DNA of 64,000 nucleotides, from NCBI RefSeq assembly GCF_014779765.1, contig NZ_JACXZA010000001.1:248001-312000 (forward strand), written 5' to 3'. Origin of the DNA: Paenibacillus terricola (GTDB taxonomy: Bacteria > Bacillota > Bacilli > Paenibacillales > Paenibacillaceae). The position numbers were made by a program, and so were the translations under genes. The notes under the pieces are model-generated. The model did not search any database and was not told where the DNA came from. It saw only the letters and a program-made list of their open reading frames with translations. Shown in pieces: positions 7,541 to 16,222 of the stretch (within the stretch, counting starts at the first letter, position 1; each line of letters begins with the position of its first letter).

Positions 7541-9847
7541 ATGAAGAAGCGGAATTCCGTATTTGCTAACCTGGCGATTTCCTATATGTCCATTGTGATC
7601 GTTATCGTGCTGCTGCTCTGCTCAACCTTCTATATTTATTTCTCAGGCAAATATAAGGACGAGCTTCGTAATCGAAATCAGCTGATTCTGAAGAATACCG
7701 CGCAAACGATCGAATCGACGGTGCTCCAGAGAGCGCAGCAAATGTACTTGGACATCTCGCTTAGCAAAAATGTAAATGTGCGACTGTTCGCCGACCCTGC
7801 GTATCAGAACAATCACAGCAAGGTCATTGATCTGCAAGAGCTGCTCAAGTCGGAAGTGATCAGCAATTCAGACGTCGTACAAGCCGTGCATCTCTATTAT
7901 CCGAAGAATAAGATGCTGCTGTCGTCGCTATATGGATTGGCAATGAATGTTGATCATGACCGCAGCATGACGTATTTGGCCGATTGGATTCAAGGGATGC
8001 GGAGCAATCCATCGAGCAGCTACTGGACGTCAACCCGTGTGATTCCGCAGGATATTTACACTGTCCAATCGGATAACAGTAGCAGCAATGCCTTAATCAC
8101 GTTCGCTCACAGCTATCCATTCCAAGAGTCGGGCTCGGACAGCGACGTTATTATTGCGGTAGATGTGAAGGAAAGTGCGATCCGTGACATTATTCGCAAC
8201 ATGATGCCTTCCCAATACGAAGGTACTTTTATTCTAGATCGTTCCGGCCAGACCATATCCGATGCGGATTCAAGCAAGTTAGGGTTACAAGGTGAATACG
8301 ACGATAGCACGATACAGGGGGAGGCGCAGAGCAATAACGGTACGATCGATCAAGCATCCCATGTCGTTTCTTATCAGCTAATACCTTCGACGGGATGGAC
8401 CATGTACAGCGTAGTGCCTTCGAGCTCCTTTTATGAGAAATCGATTGTCATTCAGAAGCTGATTCTAGGCATCTGTCTGTTAGTCATCCTGATTGGCATC
8501 GCGATGTCCGGCATTCTAGCCAGAGCAAACTACAGCCCAATCAAGCGGCTGACGGCGAAGATACGAGGTTTATTAGACCATGCACCTGAGCAGATGACGA
8601 ATGAATACGGACTTATCGACGCGGCCTTCGTGAAGTTGAAAGATAAAGTGAACAGTCTGGAAGAGACGCTGGAGGCGAATAGCGCGGTTATTAAACATAA
8701 TGTTGTCCAAAATCTATTAAATAATTGCTATACGCCTGAGGAATGGCTGGAGGAGCGTCCGTTTATAGGCTTTACGCACGCATACAACCATTATTGCTGT
8801 CTGGTACTTGATTCAAGCGAAGCGCTTGCCCAGTTAAGTGCTCGCAATATGCAGTATGCCGTATTCCGGATTATGAACCAGCTGGAATCGGTGGTCCTGC
8901 CGGACTGCCGTATTATTGCCGAAGCGCTTCCGGATAAGAGGGTTGTCGTCATCGTGTGCGCCAATGAAGCGAGCGACGGACTGCTGGAGCAGATCTCGCA
9001 ATTCGTCATCTCGGAAGGGAAGGAACAATTCCAACTCGATGTCCAAATCGCATGGGGCAGTTGGGTGCCGGAGATGACGGAAGTTCATGAGAGCTATGAC
9101 GAGGCTCATATCAAATTGAAGTACGGCTATTTCTTGCCGGACATCGCTATTCTGAACGATCGCAAACTGCTGGATCGGGAGAACAGCACGGAAGAAATTC
9201 CGCAGGCGATTGTGGCGAGATTCAGAGATAAACTGCAGGCTCGGCAGTCTGATGAACTTGAGATGGTTGTGGAGCAGTTGGTCTTGGCGATGCAAGAAGG
9301 TATGTATTCCGCTGATCATTGCCGATTCATGTTAGGGAATATCGTGTTCGTCTACTCCGACTACTTGAAGAGCGTTCAATATAAGCATCGTGAGCAAGAG
9401 AAGCTGGATCTGTATAGTCAGTTCGCACAGCTGCGAAGCGTTCGAGCTTTCCGACAATGGCTGGTCCAGTCGTCTGCCGATCTTCTTGCGTATCTGGAGA
9501 ATCGGAACAGCGAACGGGCTGTGTCGAGTATCGAAGTGGTTAGGCAGTACATTGAAGACAATCTCTCGGGGGATCTGTCGCTTGACGCGGTGTCCGCTCA
9601 AGTGTTCCTTAGCTCCAAATATCTTAGCAAGTTGTTTAAGGAAGAGATCGGAATGAATTATACCGACTACGTGACCAGCCAGCGAATGGAGCGGGCGAAG
9701 GTACTTATTGAGAAGAACAATATGACGATAGAGCAGATCGCGAATATGGTGGGCTACGGTACGGCGGCTTATTTTATCAAGAAGTTTAAGGAAATGCATG
9801 GATGTACGCCGGGCAATTATCTGCGCAGCATTGCGAAGGAAGCGTAA
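7541..9847 (+). CDS. Membrane-bound AraC-family regulator with extracellular sensor (YesN-like)
   Basis: 768 residues. One membrane helix (about 12-34), an extracellular Cache-like sensor (about 35-295), a second helix (about 298-320), a linker and middle region, and a C-terminal AraC/XylS DNA-binding domain with two helix-turn-helices (about 665-768; SSKYLSKLFKEEIGMNYTDYV then IEQIANMVGYGTAAYFIKKFKEMHGCTPG). Paenibacilli use such one-component sensors to control carbohydrate ABC transporters. The ATG follows GGGAGGGAGG. It is 33 bases from the solute-binding protein gene and surely cotranscribed, so the lipoprotein may feed this sensor. Confidence 0.92.
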   Translation: MKKRNSVFANLAISYMSIVIVIVLLLCSTFYIYFSGKYKDELRNRNQLILKNTAQTIESTVLQRAQQMYLDISLSKNVNVRLFADPAYQNNHSKVIDLQELLKSEVISNSDVVQAVHLYYPKNKMLLSSLYGLAMNVDHDRSMTYLADWIQGMRSNPSSSYWTSTRVIPQDIYTVQSDNSSSNALITFAHSYPFQESGSDSDVIIAVDVKESAIRDIIRNMMPSQYEGTFILDRSGQTISDADSSKLGLQGEYDDSTIQGEAQSNNGTIDQASHVVSYQLIPSTGWTMYSVVPSSSFYEKSIVIQKLILGICLLVILIGIAMSGILARANYSPIKRLTAKIRGLLDHAPEQMTNEYGLIDAAFVKLKDKVNSLEETLEANSAVIKHNVVQNLLNNCYTPEEWLEERPFIGFTHAYNHYCCLVLDSSEALAQLSARNMQYAVFRIMNQLESVVLPDCRIIAEALPDKRVVVIVCANEASDGLLEQISQFVISEGKEQFQLDVQIAWGSWVPEMTEVHESYDEAHIKLKYGYFLPDIAILNDRKLLDRENSTEEIPQAIVARFRDKLQARQSDELEMVVEQLVLAMQEGMYSADHCRFMLGNIVFVYSDYLKSVQYKHREQEKLDLYSQFAQLRSVRAFRQWLVQSSADLLAYLENRNSERAVSSIEVVRQYIEDNLSGDLSLDAVSAQVFLSSKYLSKLFKEEIGMNYTDYVTSQRMERAKVLIEKNNMTIEQIANMVGYGTAAYFIKKFKEMHGCTPGNYLRSIAKEA

Positions 9848-9880
9848 CCGCTGGTGGACGTATATGGAAGGAAGATCTTA

Positions 9881-11545
9881 ATGAGTAGAAAGTTCGAGTT
9901 CGTCCAGATGGCTGCTAAGAAATTAAGGCGCGGCGGGTCCGCATTGCTGCTGATAGCAGTATTGGCGATCGTTGTCAGCGGCTGCGGAGATAACGCGGAT
10001 GGAACGGATGCCGATAACGTGCATGTCTCAGCTGTTTCTACGGATGCTTCGGCTTCGGATACCCCTCTCTATGATATCTCTTGGACGATGCATCAGAATT
10101 TCCCCGTTACGGAGGACGCGGAGATGGTTCGCTACTTGGAACAGAAGTTCAACGTCAATCTTACGTTCTGGAATCTAGAGAATAACAAATATGAAGCGCT
10201 GCTCGATATGAAGCTGGCGCAAGGCGCGATTCCCGATCTATTCCGAATTAGACAACCACAGGATTTGCTTAAATACGAGCAGCAGGGCGTACTGGCAGAG
10301 ATTCCGCAGGAGATGCTGGAGAAGTATGCGCCTAATCTAATGAAGGCACTTCGGGATCATGCGCCCGACTATCAGAATTATGGTGTCATTGACGGGAAGT
10401 ATTACGGCATTCCGGTCATTAATCCGACGAACATTTATCGCATCCCCGTTGTCTATCGCCAAGATTGGTTAGACAAGCTGGGTCTGTCTGTGCCGCAGAC
10501 GCTGGCTGAATTTGAGAAGGTCATCTATGCATTCTCGAATGAGGACCCGGATGGCAACGGCATCAAGGATACGTATGGATTGTCCAGCGAGGGAATGAAT
10601 GTCGTCTTTGGTGCCTTCGGGCAGATCGTCTTCGCGGACCAGCTTTACTTCGGCGTTAAGGATGGAGGGTTAGTTGTTGGCGCCTTGCAGCCGGAGATGA
10701 AGGAGGCGCTGCAATACCTTAGCAAGTGGTACCAGGACGGCGTCATCGATCCAACGTTTATTACCGGTGAGAATAAGGGCGGCTACAAGCATCTCTCGCA
10801 CTCTTTTATTAATGGAACGATTGGTATGACCTCTATGGGCAACTATTATCACTGGATTCAAGATGGCGATTACTTGAAGTGGAATTCGAACGGCGAAGAG
10901 GTTCCTGTGGAAGCGACATTCAATGTGAAGGAATTGACCGCTGTTCATCCCGATGCTCGAATTGTGTTCGGTCGGCCTTTCAGCGGACCAGAGGGGAAGC
11001 GGGGCTCCAAAGCCTATGATATGCTCATGAGCTTCACGGCAATTGGAGCCGATGCTGCCAAGGAGCCTGGCAAGAGGGAGATGATCCTTCGACTGCTGGA
11101 CTGTATGAGCGCCAATCCTGATCCGGACGAAGCCGCTTCGATGAAGTACGGCATTCAAGGAACGCATTGGCAGTGGGCGAGCCCTGCCAAGGATGACGTC
11201 ATTATACGTCCTCCGTACGACCATACTTTCAGCTATCAGAACCAGATTGGCGCTGGACTCGGGATGACCGTTCCTACGATGCCAACGGAACGAAGGGAGA
11301 AGTGGGCTGCAACGTTAGGACTGGATCAGGACGGGATCTATAATGCATTAGAAGTTGCGACCCCGTCCTTGATCAAATATGGGTCAGACTTAATCAAGCT
11401 TAAGAACAAAGCGTATATCTCGATTATTACCGGAGATAAGCCGGTGGATTATTTCGATACGTTCGTGAAGGAGTTTATGGCAGCAGGCGGAACGCAGGTG
11501 TTGAGGGAAGCGAATGATTGGTATAAGGAGCATGGCGAGAAGTAG
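9881..11545 (+). CDS. Extracellular solute-binding lipoprotein (LplA type)
   Basis: 554 residues with a lipoprotein signal ending in IVVSGC, lipidated Cys35. The rest follows the type 1 periplasmic-binding fold of the LplA/YtcQ group: a DLFRIRQP segment, a YGIPVINPTNIYRIPVVYRQDWLDKLG split across the hinge, and an EF-hand-like NEDPDGNGIKDTYG loop found in many sugar-binding proteins. ATG 9881 is preferred over GTG 9854 because GGAAGGAAG stands before it. No LplB/YtcP permease genes follow, which is unusual: it may use a distant permease or serve only the neighbouring sensor. Confidence 0.9.
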   Translation: MSRKFEFVQMAAKKLRRGGSALLLIAVLAIVVSGCGDNADGTDADNVHVSAVSTDASASDTPLYDISWTMHQNFPVTEDAEMVRYLEQKFNVNLTFWNLENNKYEALLDMKLAQGAIPDLFRIRQPQDLLKYEQQGVLAEIPQEMLEKYAPNLMKALRDHAPDYQNYGVIDGKYYGIPVINPTNIYRIPVVYRQDWLDKLGLSVPQTLAEFEKVIYAFSNEDPDGNGIKDTYGLSSEGMNVVFGAFGQIVFADQLYFGVKDGGLVVGALQPEMKEALQYLSKWYQDGVIDPTFITGENKGGYKHLSHSFINGTIGMTSMGNYYHWIQDGDYLKWNSNGEEVPVEATFNVKELTAVHPDARIVFGRPFSGPEGKRGSKAYDMLMSFTAIGADAAKEPGKREMILRLLDCMSANPDPDEAASMKYGIQGTHWQWASPAKDDVIIRPPYDHTFSYQNQIGAGLGMTVPTMPTERREKWAATLGLDQDGIYNALEVATPSLIKYGSDLIKLKNKAYISIITGDKPVDYFDTFVKEFMAAGGTQVLREANDWYKEHGEK

Positions 11546-11558
11546 GGTTGGAGATTAA

Positions 11559-11741
11559 ATGGGGAGAGCCTTATCACAAGTAACAACGAAAATTTTATCG
11601 GGACAAGCTCTGCATCTATACTTGCAATTTGAAAGTACGGACTTTATACTCGATTTATCACATAACGAAGTCGGTGGCGAAATTCCGGTTGACATTCTCG
11701 AAACAGACAAAACCCTGCCGGCCATATGGTTTAACATTTAG
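11559..11741 (+). other. Unresolved 60-codon ORF with an opposing ORF on the other strand
   Basis: Part of the 247-base gap after the lipoprotein gene. The plus frame encodes a balanced 60-residue sequence without a clear ribosome site; the minus strand 11555-11737 is also open for 60 codons. Neither is recognised. It may be a fragment of a lost gene. The rest of the gap shows only GTTTAA/TTAAAC repeats before the cupin gene. Confidence 0.25.
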
Positions 11742-11792
11742 TTTAATTCTTCGTGTGCCGGTACTAAACTTAAACCGAACGGAAATTTTCAA

Positions 11793-12212
11793 ATGAATGG
11801 TAATCATTTCAATGTTTTGGAATCAGGTCCTATTATCAATCTTTTGAGTATGTCGAAGGATCCCATCCCAGGCAAGCTCTTTCTGAAAGACAAGCTTGGA
11901 CTAACCGGCATGGAAGTTTCACTGAACCAGCTGCCGGAGGGAGGCTCTGTCCCGTTCTACCACACCCATCGCGAGAATGAAGAGCTATACCTATTCATTG
12001 GCGGCCAAGGTCAGTTTCAGGTAGATGGACAGATTGTTGATGTAAAGGAAGGAACGGCTATTCGTGTTTCAGCTGAAGGCGAACGCACGCTTCGCAATAA
12101 CGGTACTGGCGATTTGTATTTTATCGTAATTCAAGTCCAAGCGGGCAGTCTCCGTCAATGGGTGCAGACGGATGGCGTCATACTCGATAAACCAGTGACC
12201 TGGCAGGAATAA
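11793..12212 (+). CDS. Cupin-domain protein
   Basis: 139 residues forming one cupin_2 barrel: motif 1 near residues 48-66 (PFYHTHRENEELYLFIGGQG, two histidines and a glutamate for metal) and motif 2 near 85-105 (G-x5-R..N-x-G..L). Small stand-alone cupins include sugar isomerases, dioxygenases and sensors; which one applies cannot be told. The ribosome site is weak (CGGAAA). It is followed by a short ORF and a strong terminator. Confidence 0.85.
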   Translation: MNGNHFNVLESGPIINLLSMSKDPIPGKLFLKDKLGLTGMEVSLNQLPEGGSVPFYHTHRENEELYLFIGGQGQFQVDGQIVDVKEGTAIRVSAEGERTLRNNGTGDLYFIVIQVQAGSLRQWVQTDGVILDKPVTWQE

Positions 12213-12214
12213 CA

Positions 12215-12307
12215 ATGAGTATTCCGATCATGCAAGAATTAAAAACGAACGATAAAGAGCTGGAGAAACGCCTTCTACGGAATTTCGACGATGTACGTTC
12301 ACAGTAA
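12215..12307 (+). CDS. Possible 30-residue small ORF downstream of the cupin gene
   Basis: ATG 12215 lies three bases after the cupin stop and runs 30 codons to TAA 12305-12307, just before the terminator. The product is charged and probably helical (MQELKTNDKELEKRLLRNF). There is no clear ribosome site, but translation could be coupled. It may equally be the tail of a decayed gene. Confidence 0.3.
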   Translation: MSIPIMQELKTNDKELEKRLLRNFDDVRSQ

Positions 12308-12328
12308 GATCAATCCCATATATACAAC

Positions 12329-12356
12329 AAAAGGAGCTGCCACGGCAGCTCCTTTT
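12329..12356. terminator. Terminator between cupin gene and convergent xylosidase gene
   Basis: AAAAGGAGCTGC and GCAGCTCCTTTT arms with a four-base loop; T-rich on both strands, so it can act in both directions. A near copy stands at 57208. Confidence 0.85.
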
Positions 12357-12489
12357 GCGATTTTCGCCGTTATGAGCGTTAAGGTGAACCTTATCATAAG
12401 TAATGGCAAGTTTCTGTTGATTATCGTGATAGAGCCAATGTTGCTAGAAGGAAAATCGAGGCCACTCTGACTGGATCCTCAATCATAAA

Positions 12490-14514
12490 CTAAATTTCAA
12501 AATCAATGGTACCATTGTCGGTCCATTCAAACGGACCAGGCGTGACAGCTGCATCGGGTCTCTTGATTCCGAAAAAGTCGGAGTCGAAACGATATGGAGT
12601 GCTGTCCGGTTCCTCATACTTCATATCGGCGTGATAAGTCTTTCCAAGCAAGTCCGTGGTAACCAACATTGCAGAGGTTCCCCGAAGCAGTTCGGGCTCA
12701 TTGACCTGCATTTGCACCCTGCCTTGCGCAGGGTTAATCTCAATTTTTATGCCCTTCTGCGCATATATCTTCGCATTCGATTCATGACGACTTGGAACCG
12801 CATGGTTAAGATATAAATTTCCACCCATAGCTACTGGAAGAACGGCATTTCCTATAAAGAAATCTTTTGCGGCATCGCCAAGCTCAATGAGCTCCTCTTT
12901 GGTGTATTCCCACCATTTCTTATCTTTTACATTAGGATGTTTGTCGTATCCCCCCAATCCCACAGCATGCAGATAGCAAATGGAATTGTCCGGAACGCCA
13001 TCCATGACGGTCTTCCCGTCAGCTCCAACTTCATCCCTTGGTTTCAGTGGAAGATGCTCAAAAAAGGTTATTGGAACAGGTTCCTTATTAGCGACATCAT
13101 CGCCCACAAAGATATTGTTGTAGTACCTGTCATCGCCTCCAGTGATATTGGAGTACCCCGCCATTGCCGTCTCGTGTGGGAAGTGATACGGCGTAATACG
13201 GGTAATCTCGGAACGAACTACAAATTTACCTGCAAACAAATTGTGGGCAAATGCCCCGCCTTGCGCCATATTTCTGAAATTCATGGGAGATAGGAACAGA
13301 TTATGATCGACCATATACGGACCATGGCAAACCTCAACGAAGAGGTCTTCGGAAAGGTTGTCGAAAAACACATTGCGGCTGATGCGGGTGCCCTGTGCCT
13401 GCCAGTCAAGCCAAAGCGCACGGTAACAGCCATAGATTTTATTTTCACTGATTTGAGTATCCAGGGAAGCATGCAGCTTAATTCCCGCTACTTCGGCACC
13501 GTGTCTGAGCCGCTTGTGGTGAATATTGTAAATGCGGTTCTGATAAATGCGGCTGAAGGCTGCTCCCATATGACCGACAATGCCTGCCTGTTCGCAATCA
13601 TGAATCACATTATTTCGAACGATGTGACTGCCGACTCGATCTTTATGCCAGCCGGAGCGTAATGCTCGCAAAATAACCTCCTGCTCGCGTTGAGTCCCTC
13701 CTTTAATATGCTTCTCCAAAGACTTGGTGTGACCTGTACCGATTTCGGTCCCCAGGCTGATACCAACGCATTTGGATTCACTGATTATATTGTTCTCAAT
13801 AATCCAACCCTTGCTCCAGTGAGGCCCGATCAAACCTTCCTGGTAGTCAGTAGGCGGCGCCCATTGAGGAGAGGCTTGACGAAGCGTGAAGCCGCTTACG
13901 GTTATGTAGTTAAGTCCTGGTTTCTCAGGCCAGAAGCAATAAGGACGGACACTGATTTCTACATTTTCCTTACAAGGATCTTTTCCGCCAAAATGAGCCC
14001 AGATTTTTGTTGTCGTAGAACCAACTTCGGCATACCATTTTAACAATGAATCCTCGGGATATTTGGCTTCGGGCCAAACTTCAGGCTTGTAAACGCTTGC
14101 AATACTGTCGCATTCATATAAGGACTTGCAATCCAAATATACATCACCGAGATGAACCGGGAAGGGCCCGTCAAACACCCAATCCCCACTCAACTCCACT
14201 TCAAAGGGATTACGAACGGAAAAAATGGAATTGGGCACTTCTGTGCTCCAAACATTGTCCTCTTCAGACTTCCAGTCGGTAATCCGTTCAGCTCCTGTAA
14301 TGACGACTTCCCCGTCTCCTGCGGATCGATATACTATTCTATGCTCCGCTGTGCCGCCATTAGCCGGGTTAACCCATTCCCTGTATATTCCGGCATGAAC
14401 AATAACCGTATCACCCGCCATCGCATGAGCCGCAGCACGTGATATTGTACGAAACGGTTGATCAGCTGTTCCTTTCAACTGATCATTCCCACGTATGGAT
14501 ACATGATATTCCAT
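12490..14514 (-). CDS. GH120 beta-xylosidase (right-handed beta-helix)
   Basis: 674 residues. It matches glycoside hydrolase family 120, typified by XylC of Thermoanaerobacterium saccharolyticum, from the first residues (MEYHVSIRGND; AGDTVIVHAGIYREWV) through the beta-helix. The catalytic pair of XylC, Asp382 in LWLDW and Glu405 in FVEV, appears here as Asp370 and Glu394 with the same surroundings. The family is a parallel beta-helix with an inserted jelly roll and retains configuration while splitting xylobiose and xylo-oligosaccharides. No signal peptide is present, so it acts in the cytoplasm. ATG 14514 has an AAGGAG site; 31 codons upstream do not belong. It stands alone without a transporter beside it. 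Confidence 0.9.
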   Translation of the reverse strand: MEYHVSIRGNDQLKGTADQPFRTISRAAAHAMAGDTVIVHAGIYREWVNPANGGTAEHRIVYRSAGDGEVVITGAERITDWKSEEDNVWSTEVPNSIFSVRNPFEVELSGDWVFDGPFPVHLGDVYLDCKSLYECDSIASVYKPEVWPEAKYPEDSLLKWYAEVGSTTTKIWAHFGGKDPCKENVEISVRPYCFWPEKPGLNYITVSGFTLRQASPQWAPPTDYQEGLIGPHWSKGWIIENNIISESKCVGISLGTEIGTGHTKSLEKHIKGGTQREQEVILRALRSGWHKDRVGSHIVRNNVIHDCEQAGIVGHMGAAFSRIYQNRIYNIHHKRLRHGAEVAGIKLHASLDTQISENKIYGCYRALWLDWQAQGTRISRNVFFDNLSEDLFVEVCHGPYMVDHNLFLSPMNFRNMAQGGAFAHNLFAGKFVVRSEITRITPYHFPHETAMAGYSNITGGDDRYYNNIFVGDDVANKEPVPITFFEHLPLKPRDEVGADGKTVMDGVPDNSICYLHAVGLGGYDKHPNVKDKKWWEYTKEELIELGDAAKDFFIGNAVLPVAMGGNLYLNHAVPSRHESNAKIYAQKGIKIEINPAQGRVQMQVNEPELLRGTSAMLVTTDLLGKTYHADMKYEEPDSTPYRFDSDFFGIKRPDAAVTPGPFEWTDNGTIDFEI

Positions 14515-14546
14515 AAAGACTCTCCTTCTTCCTACCTTACAAAGTC

Positions 14547-14611
14547 GTAAGAATTCCTTACAAGCTGAAGGCAGGATATGTATAGAATTATTGTTGTATG
14601 AAGTCATTATA
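14547..14611 (-). promoter_or_regulatory. Promoter region of the xylosidase gene with dyad
   Basis: On the reverse strand an extended TAGTATAAT (-10, TATAAT at 14611-14606) precedes a GTAAG-gaatt-CTTAC dyad at 14547-14561, about 35 bases before the start. The dyad sits downstream of the promoter where a repressor would block transcription. No good -35 was found. Confidence 0.4.
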
Positions 14612-14695
14612 CTAGAAAAATATGATGGGAGAGATCAGAAAATAGATGTTCCATCCGCATTGAGATAGGTGGAAAAAAACTAGAGTGAGGTATGA

Positions 14696-15160
14696 TCAGA
14701 ATCATCAAAACAGAAATCTAACCGGAATTCGAAATCCTGCCGACCGGATGAGGTCATTCTGTCCAGTTCACTTGATAATCTGAACGGAACGGAGTTCGAA
14801 AGGCTCCTTGCACTGTACTTCCGAGATCAGGGATATGTAGTTCATGAAGTCGGTATAGGCGGAAATGACGGTGGAGTGGATCTGGTTATTGTGGACAAGC
14901 GCGGAGAAAGAACGGCTGTGCAGGCAAAATGCTACGCTGACCACAACTTGGTTCCTGTGCAGACCGTTAGGGAGCTTGTTGCTGCAAAACGGAATCATAA
15001 TTGCATGTTGACCCTGCTTATTACATCATCAGATTTGACGGGACCCGCAAAGAAGGAAGCGGAGCAGTTTCGAGTCGAGTATTGGCATGGTGGGATGCTT
15101 GGAGAGAAGTTACGGAGATGGGAAAAATGGCAGACCAAGAACAGGCAAAAAGCGAGGTAG
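14696..15160 (+). pseudogene. Mrr-type restriction endonuclease remnant lacking a start
   Basis: The frame is open from 14696 to TAG 15158-15160 and encodes an Mrr_cat PD-(D/E)xK nuclease core: LDNLNGTEFERLLALYFRDQGY, then GGNDGGVDLVIV with the catalytic Asp, and AVQAKCY with the Q-x-K. No ATG, and no TTG/GTG with a ribosome site, lies before the core; the first usable GTG at 14876 would remove helix 1 and the glycine loop. Family members normally carry an N-terminal membrane or zinc-ribbon segment, missing here. A start-less remnant is the simplest reading. The nuclease core itself looks intact, so a recent loss is likely. Confidence 0.7.
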
Positions 15161-15168
15161 TATACATG

Positions 15169-15192
15169 AGGGGCACCGGATCGGGTGCCCCT
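15169..15192. terminator. Terminator between Mrr remnant and SDR gene
   Basis: AGGGGCACC and GGTGCCCCT arms around a short loop, in the 60-base gap between convergent genes. Confidence 0.8.
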
Positions 15193-15220
15193 GTTTCTTT
15201 ACCTTCTGCTAATTCCAAAT

Positions 15221-16060
15221 CTAACGGTGGCTTATCGGCGTTCCTTGCGCTCCGTTCGAAACAGTTTCCCACGTCTCCCAAGTAGCTAAACGATCAGCAT
15301 AGACTCCGCGCACCAAAGGTAAGACCCGTGCGCCGACCGCGAACCGCAACGGCGGGTCCTCGGCGTCTATGATTTGAAGAATCGCTTCGGCCGTTGCATT
15401 CGGATCGCCTCGTTCTTCTGTCGATAAGCGAGCAGTCACCTGATTTCGAAGTTCAGTGTACACTTCCAATCCCTGTGATGTCTTCATGGACAGGGGGCTT
15501 CCAAAATCGGTTGCAAAGGCGCCCGGCTCGAGCAACGTGACCTTAATGCCGAAGTCTTTGACTTCTTGAGCGAGGCTATCGTGCAGTGCTTCGACTGCCC
15601 ATTTGGAAGCGCAATAGAAGCCGATGAGCGGCGCTGCAACAATCCCCATGGCGCTTGAGACGCCGATAATGTGCCCGCTGCCCTGCAGTCGAAGCAGAGG
15701 CAGGGCAGCCTGGATGACACGGAGCGTACCAAAGTAATTGGCGTCAAATAGTTCGCGTACATCGGATTCGTTAGCCTCCTCAGTCGTGCCAACCAGCGTG
15801 TAACCGGCATTGTTTAGGACGACGTCCAGCCTGCCGAAATACGCATGCGCCTGCTGAACGGCATGCTCGACCTGCCGGGAATCCGTTACATCAAGTGCAA
15901 GGGGGAGAACAGCGTCTCCAAAGCGCTCCTTAAGGTCGGCGATGCTTTCCGGTGTGCGGGCGGTCGCGGCAACCTTATCCCCGCGAGAGAGTGCGGCCTC
16001 CGCCCAAATGCGCCCTAATCCGCGAGAGGCTCCTGTAATAAACCAGACTTTGGTTTCCAT
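15221..16060 (-). CDS. SDR-family oxidoreductase
   Basis: 279 residues, classical short-chain dehydrogenase: TGASRGLG cofactor loop (about 8-15), NNAG near 84, catalytic Ser in GVSSAMG and Tyr-Lys in YCASK near 152-156. The TxAR segment after strand 2 points to NADP(H). It resembles the many SDRs of broad carbonyl-reductase type. ATG 16060 is chosen because GGAGGAG lies six bases upstream; an ATG 15 bases earlier overlaps that site. It is divergent from a LysR regulator with a clean operator between them. Confidence 0.9.
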   Translation of the reverse strand: METKVWFITGASRGLGRIWAEAALSRGDKVAATARTPESIADLKERFGDAVLPLALDVTDSRQVEHAVQQAHAYFGRLDVVLNNAGYTLVGTTEEANESDVRELFDANYFGTLRVIQAALPLLRLQGSGHIIGVSSAMGIVAAPLIGFYCASKWAVEALHDSLAQEVKDFGIKVTLLEPGAFATDFGSPLSMKTSQGLEVYTELRNQVTARLSTEERGDPNATAEAILQIIDAEDPPLRFAVGARVLPLVRGVYADRLATWETWETVSNGAQGTPISHR

Positions 16061-16167
16061 GGTATTCTCCTCCAATACATGTCTTCTGTGTAGTATTTAT
16101 AAAGCTTCAGCTGTCTCTTTAGTTCATCCCTAATGTTACGACTTAGCAGCTTGATACGGAATTTCAA

Positions 16168-16192
16168 ATAAGTTAGCATGGTATTAACTTAT
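16168..16192. promoter_or_regulatory. LysR-type operator
   Basis: ATAAGTTA and TAACTTAT, perfect eight-base arms around a nine-base spacer, contain the T-N11-A core typical of LysR-type binding sites. It lies 30 bases before the LysR gene and 108 bases before the divergent SDR gene. Confidence 0.65.
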
Positions 16193-16222
16193 GGTTTATG
16201 CAAAAGGAGGGGGCCTTCCTGA

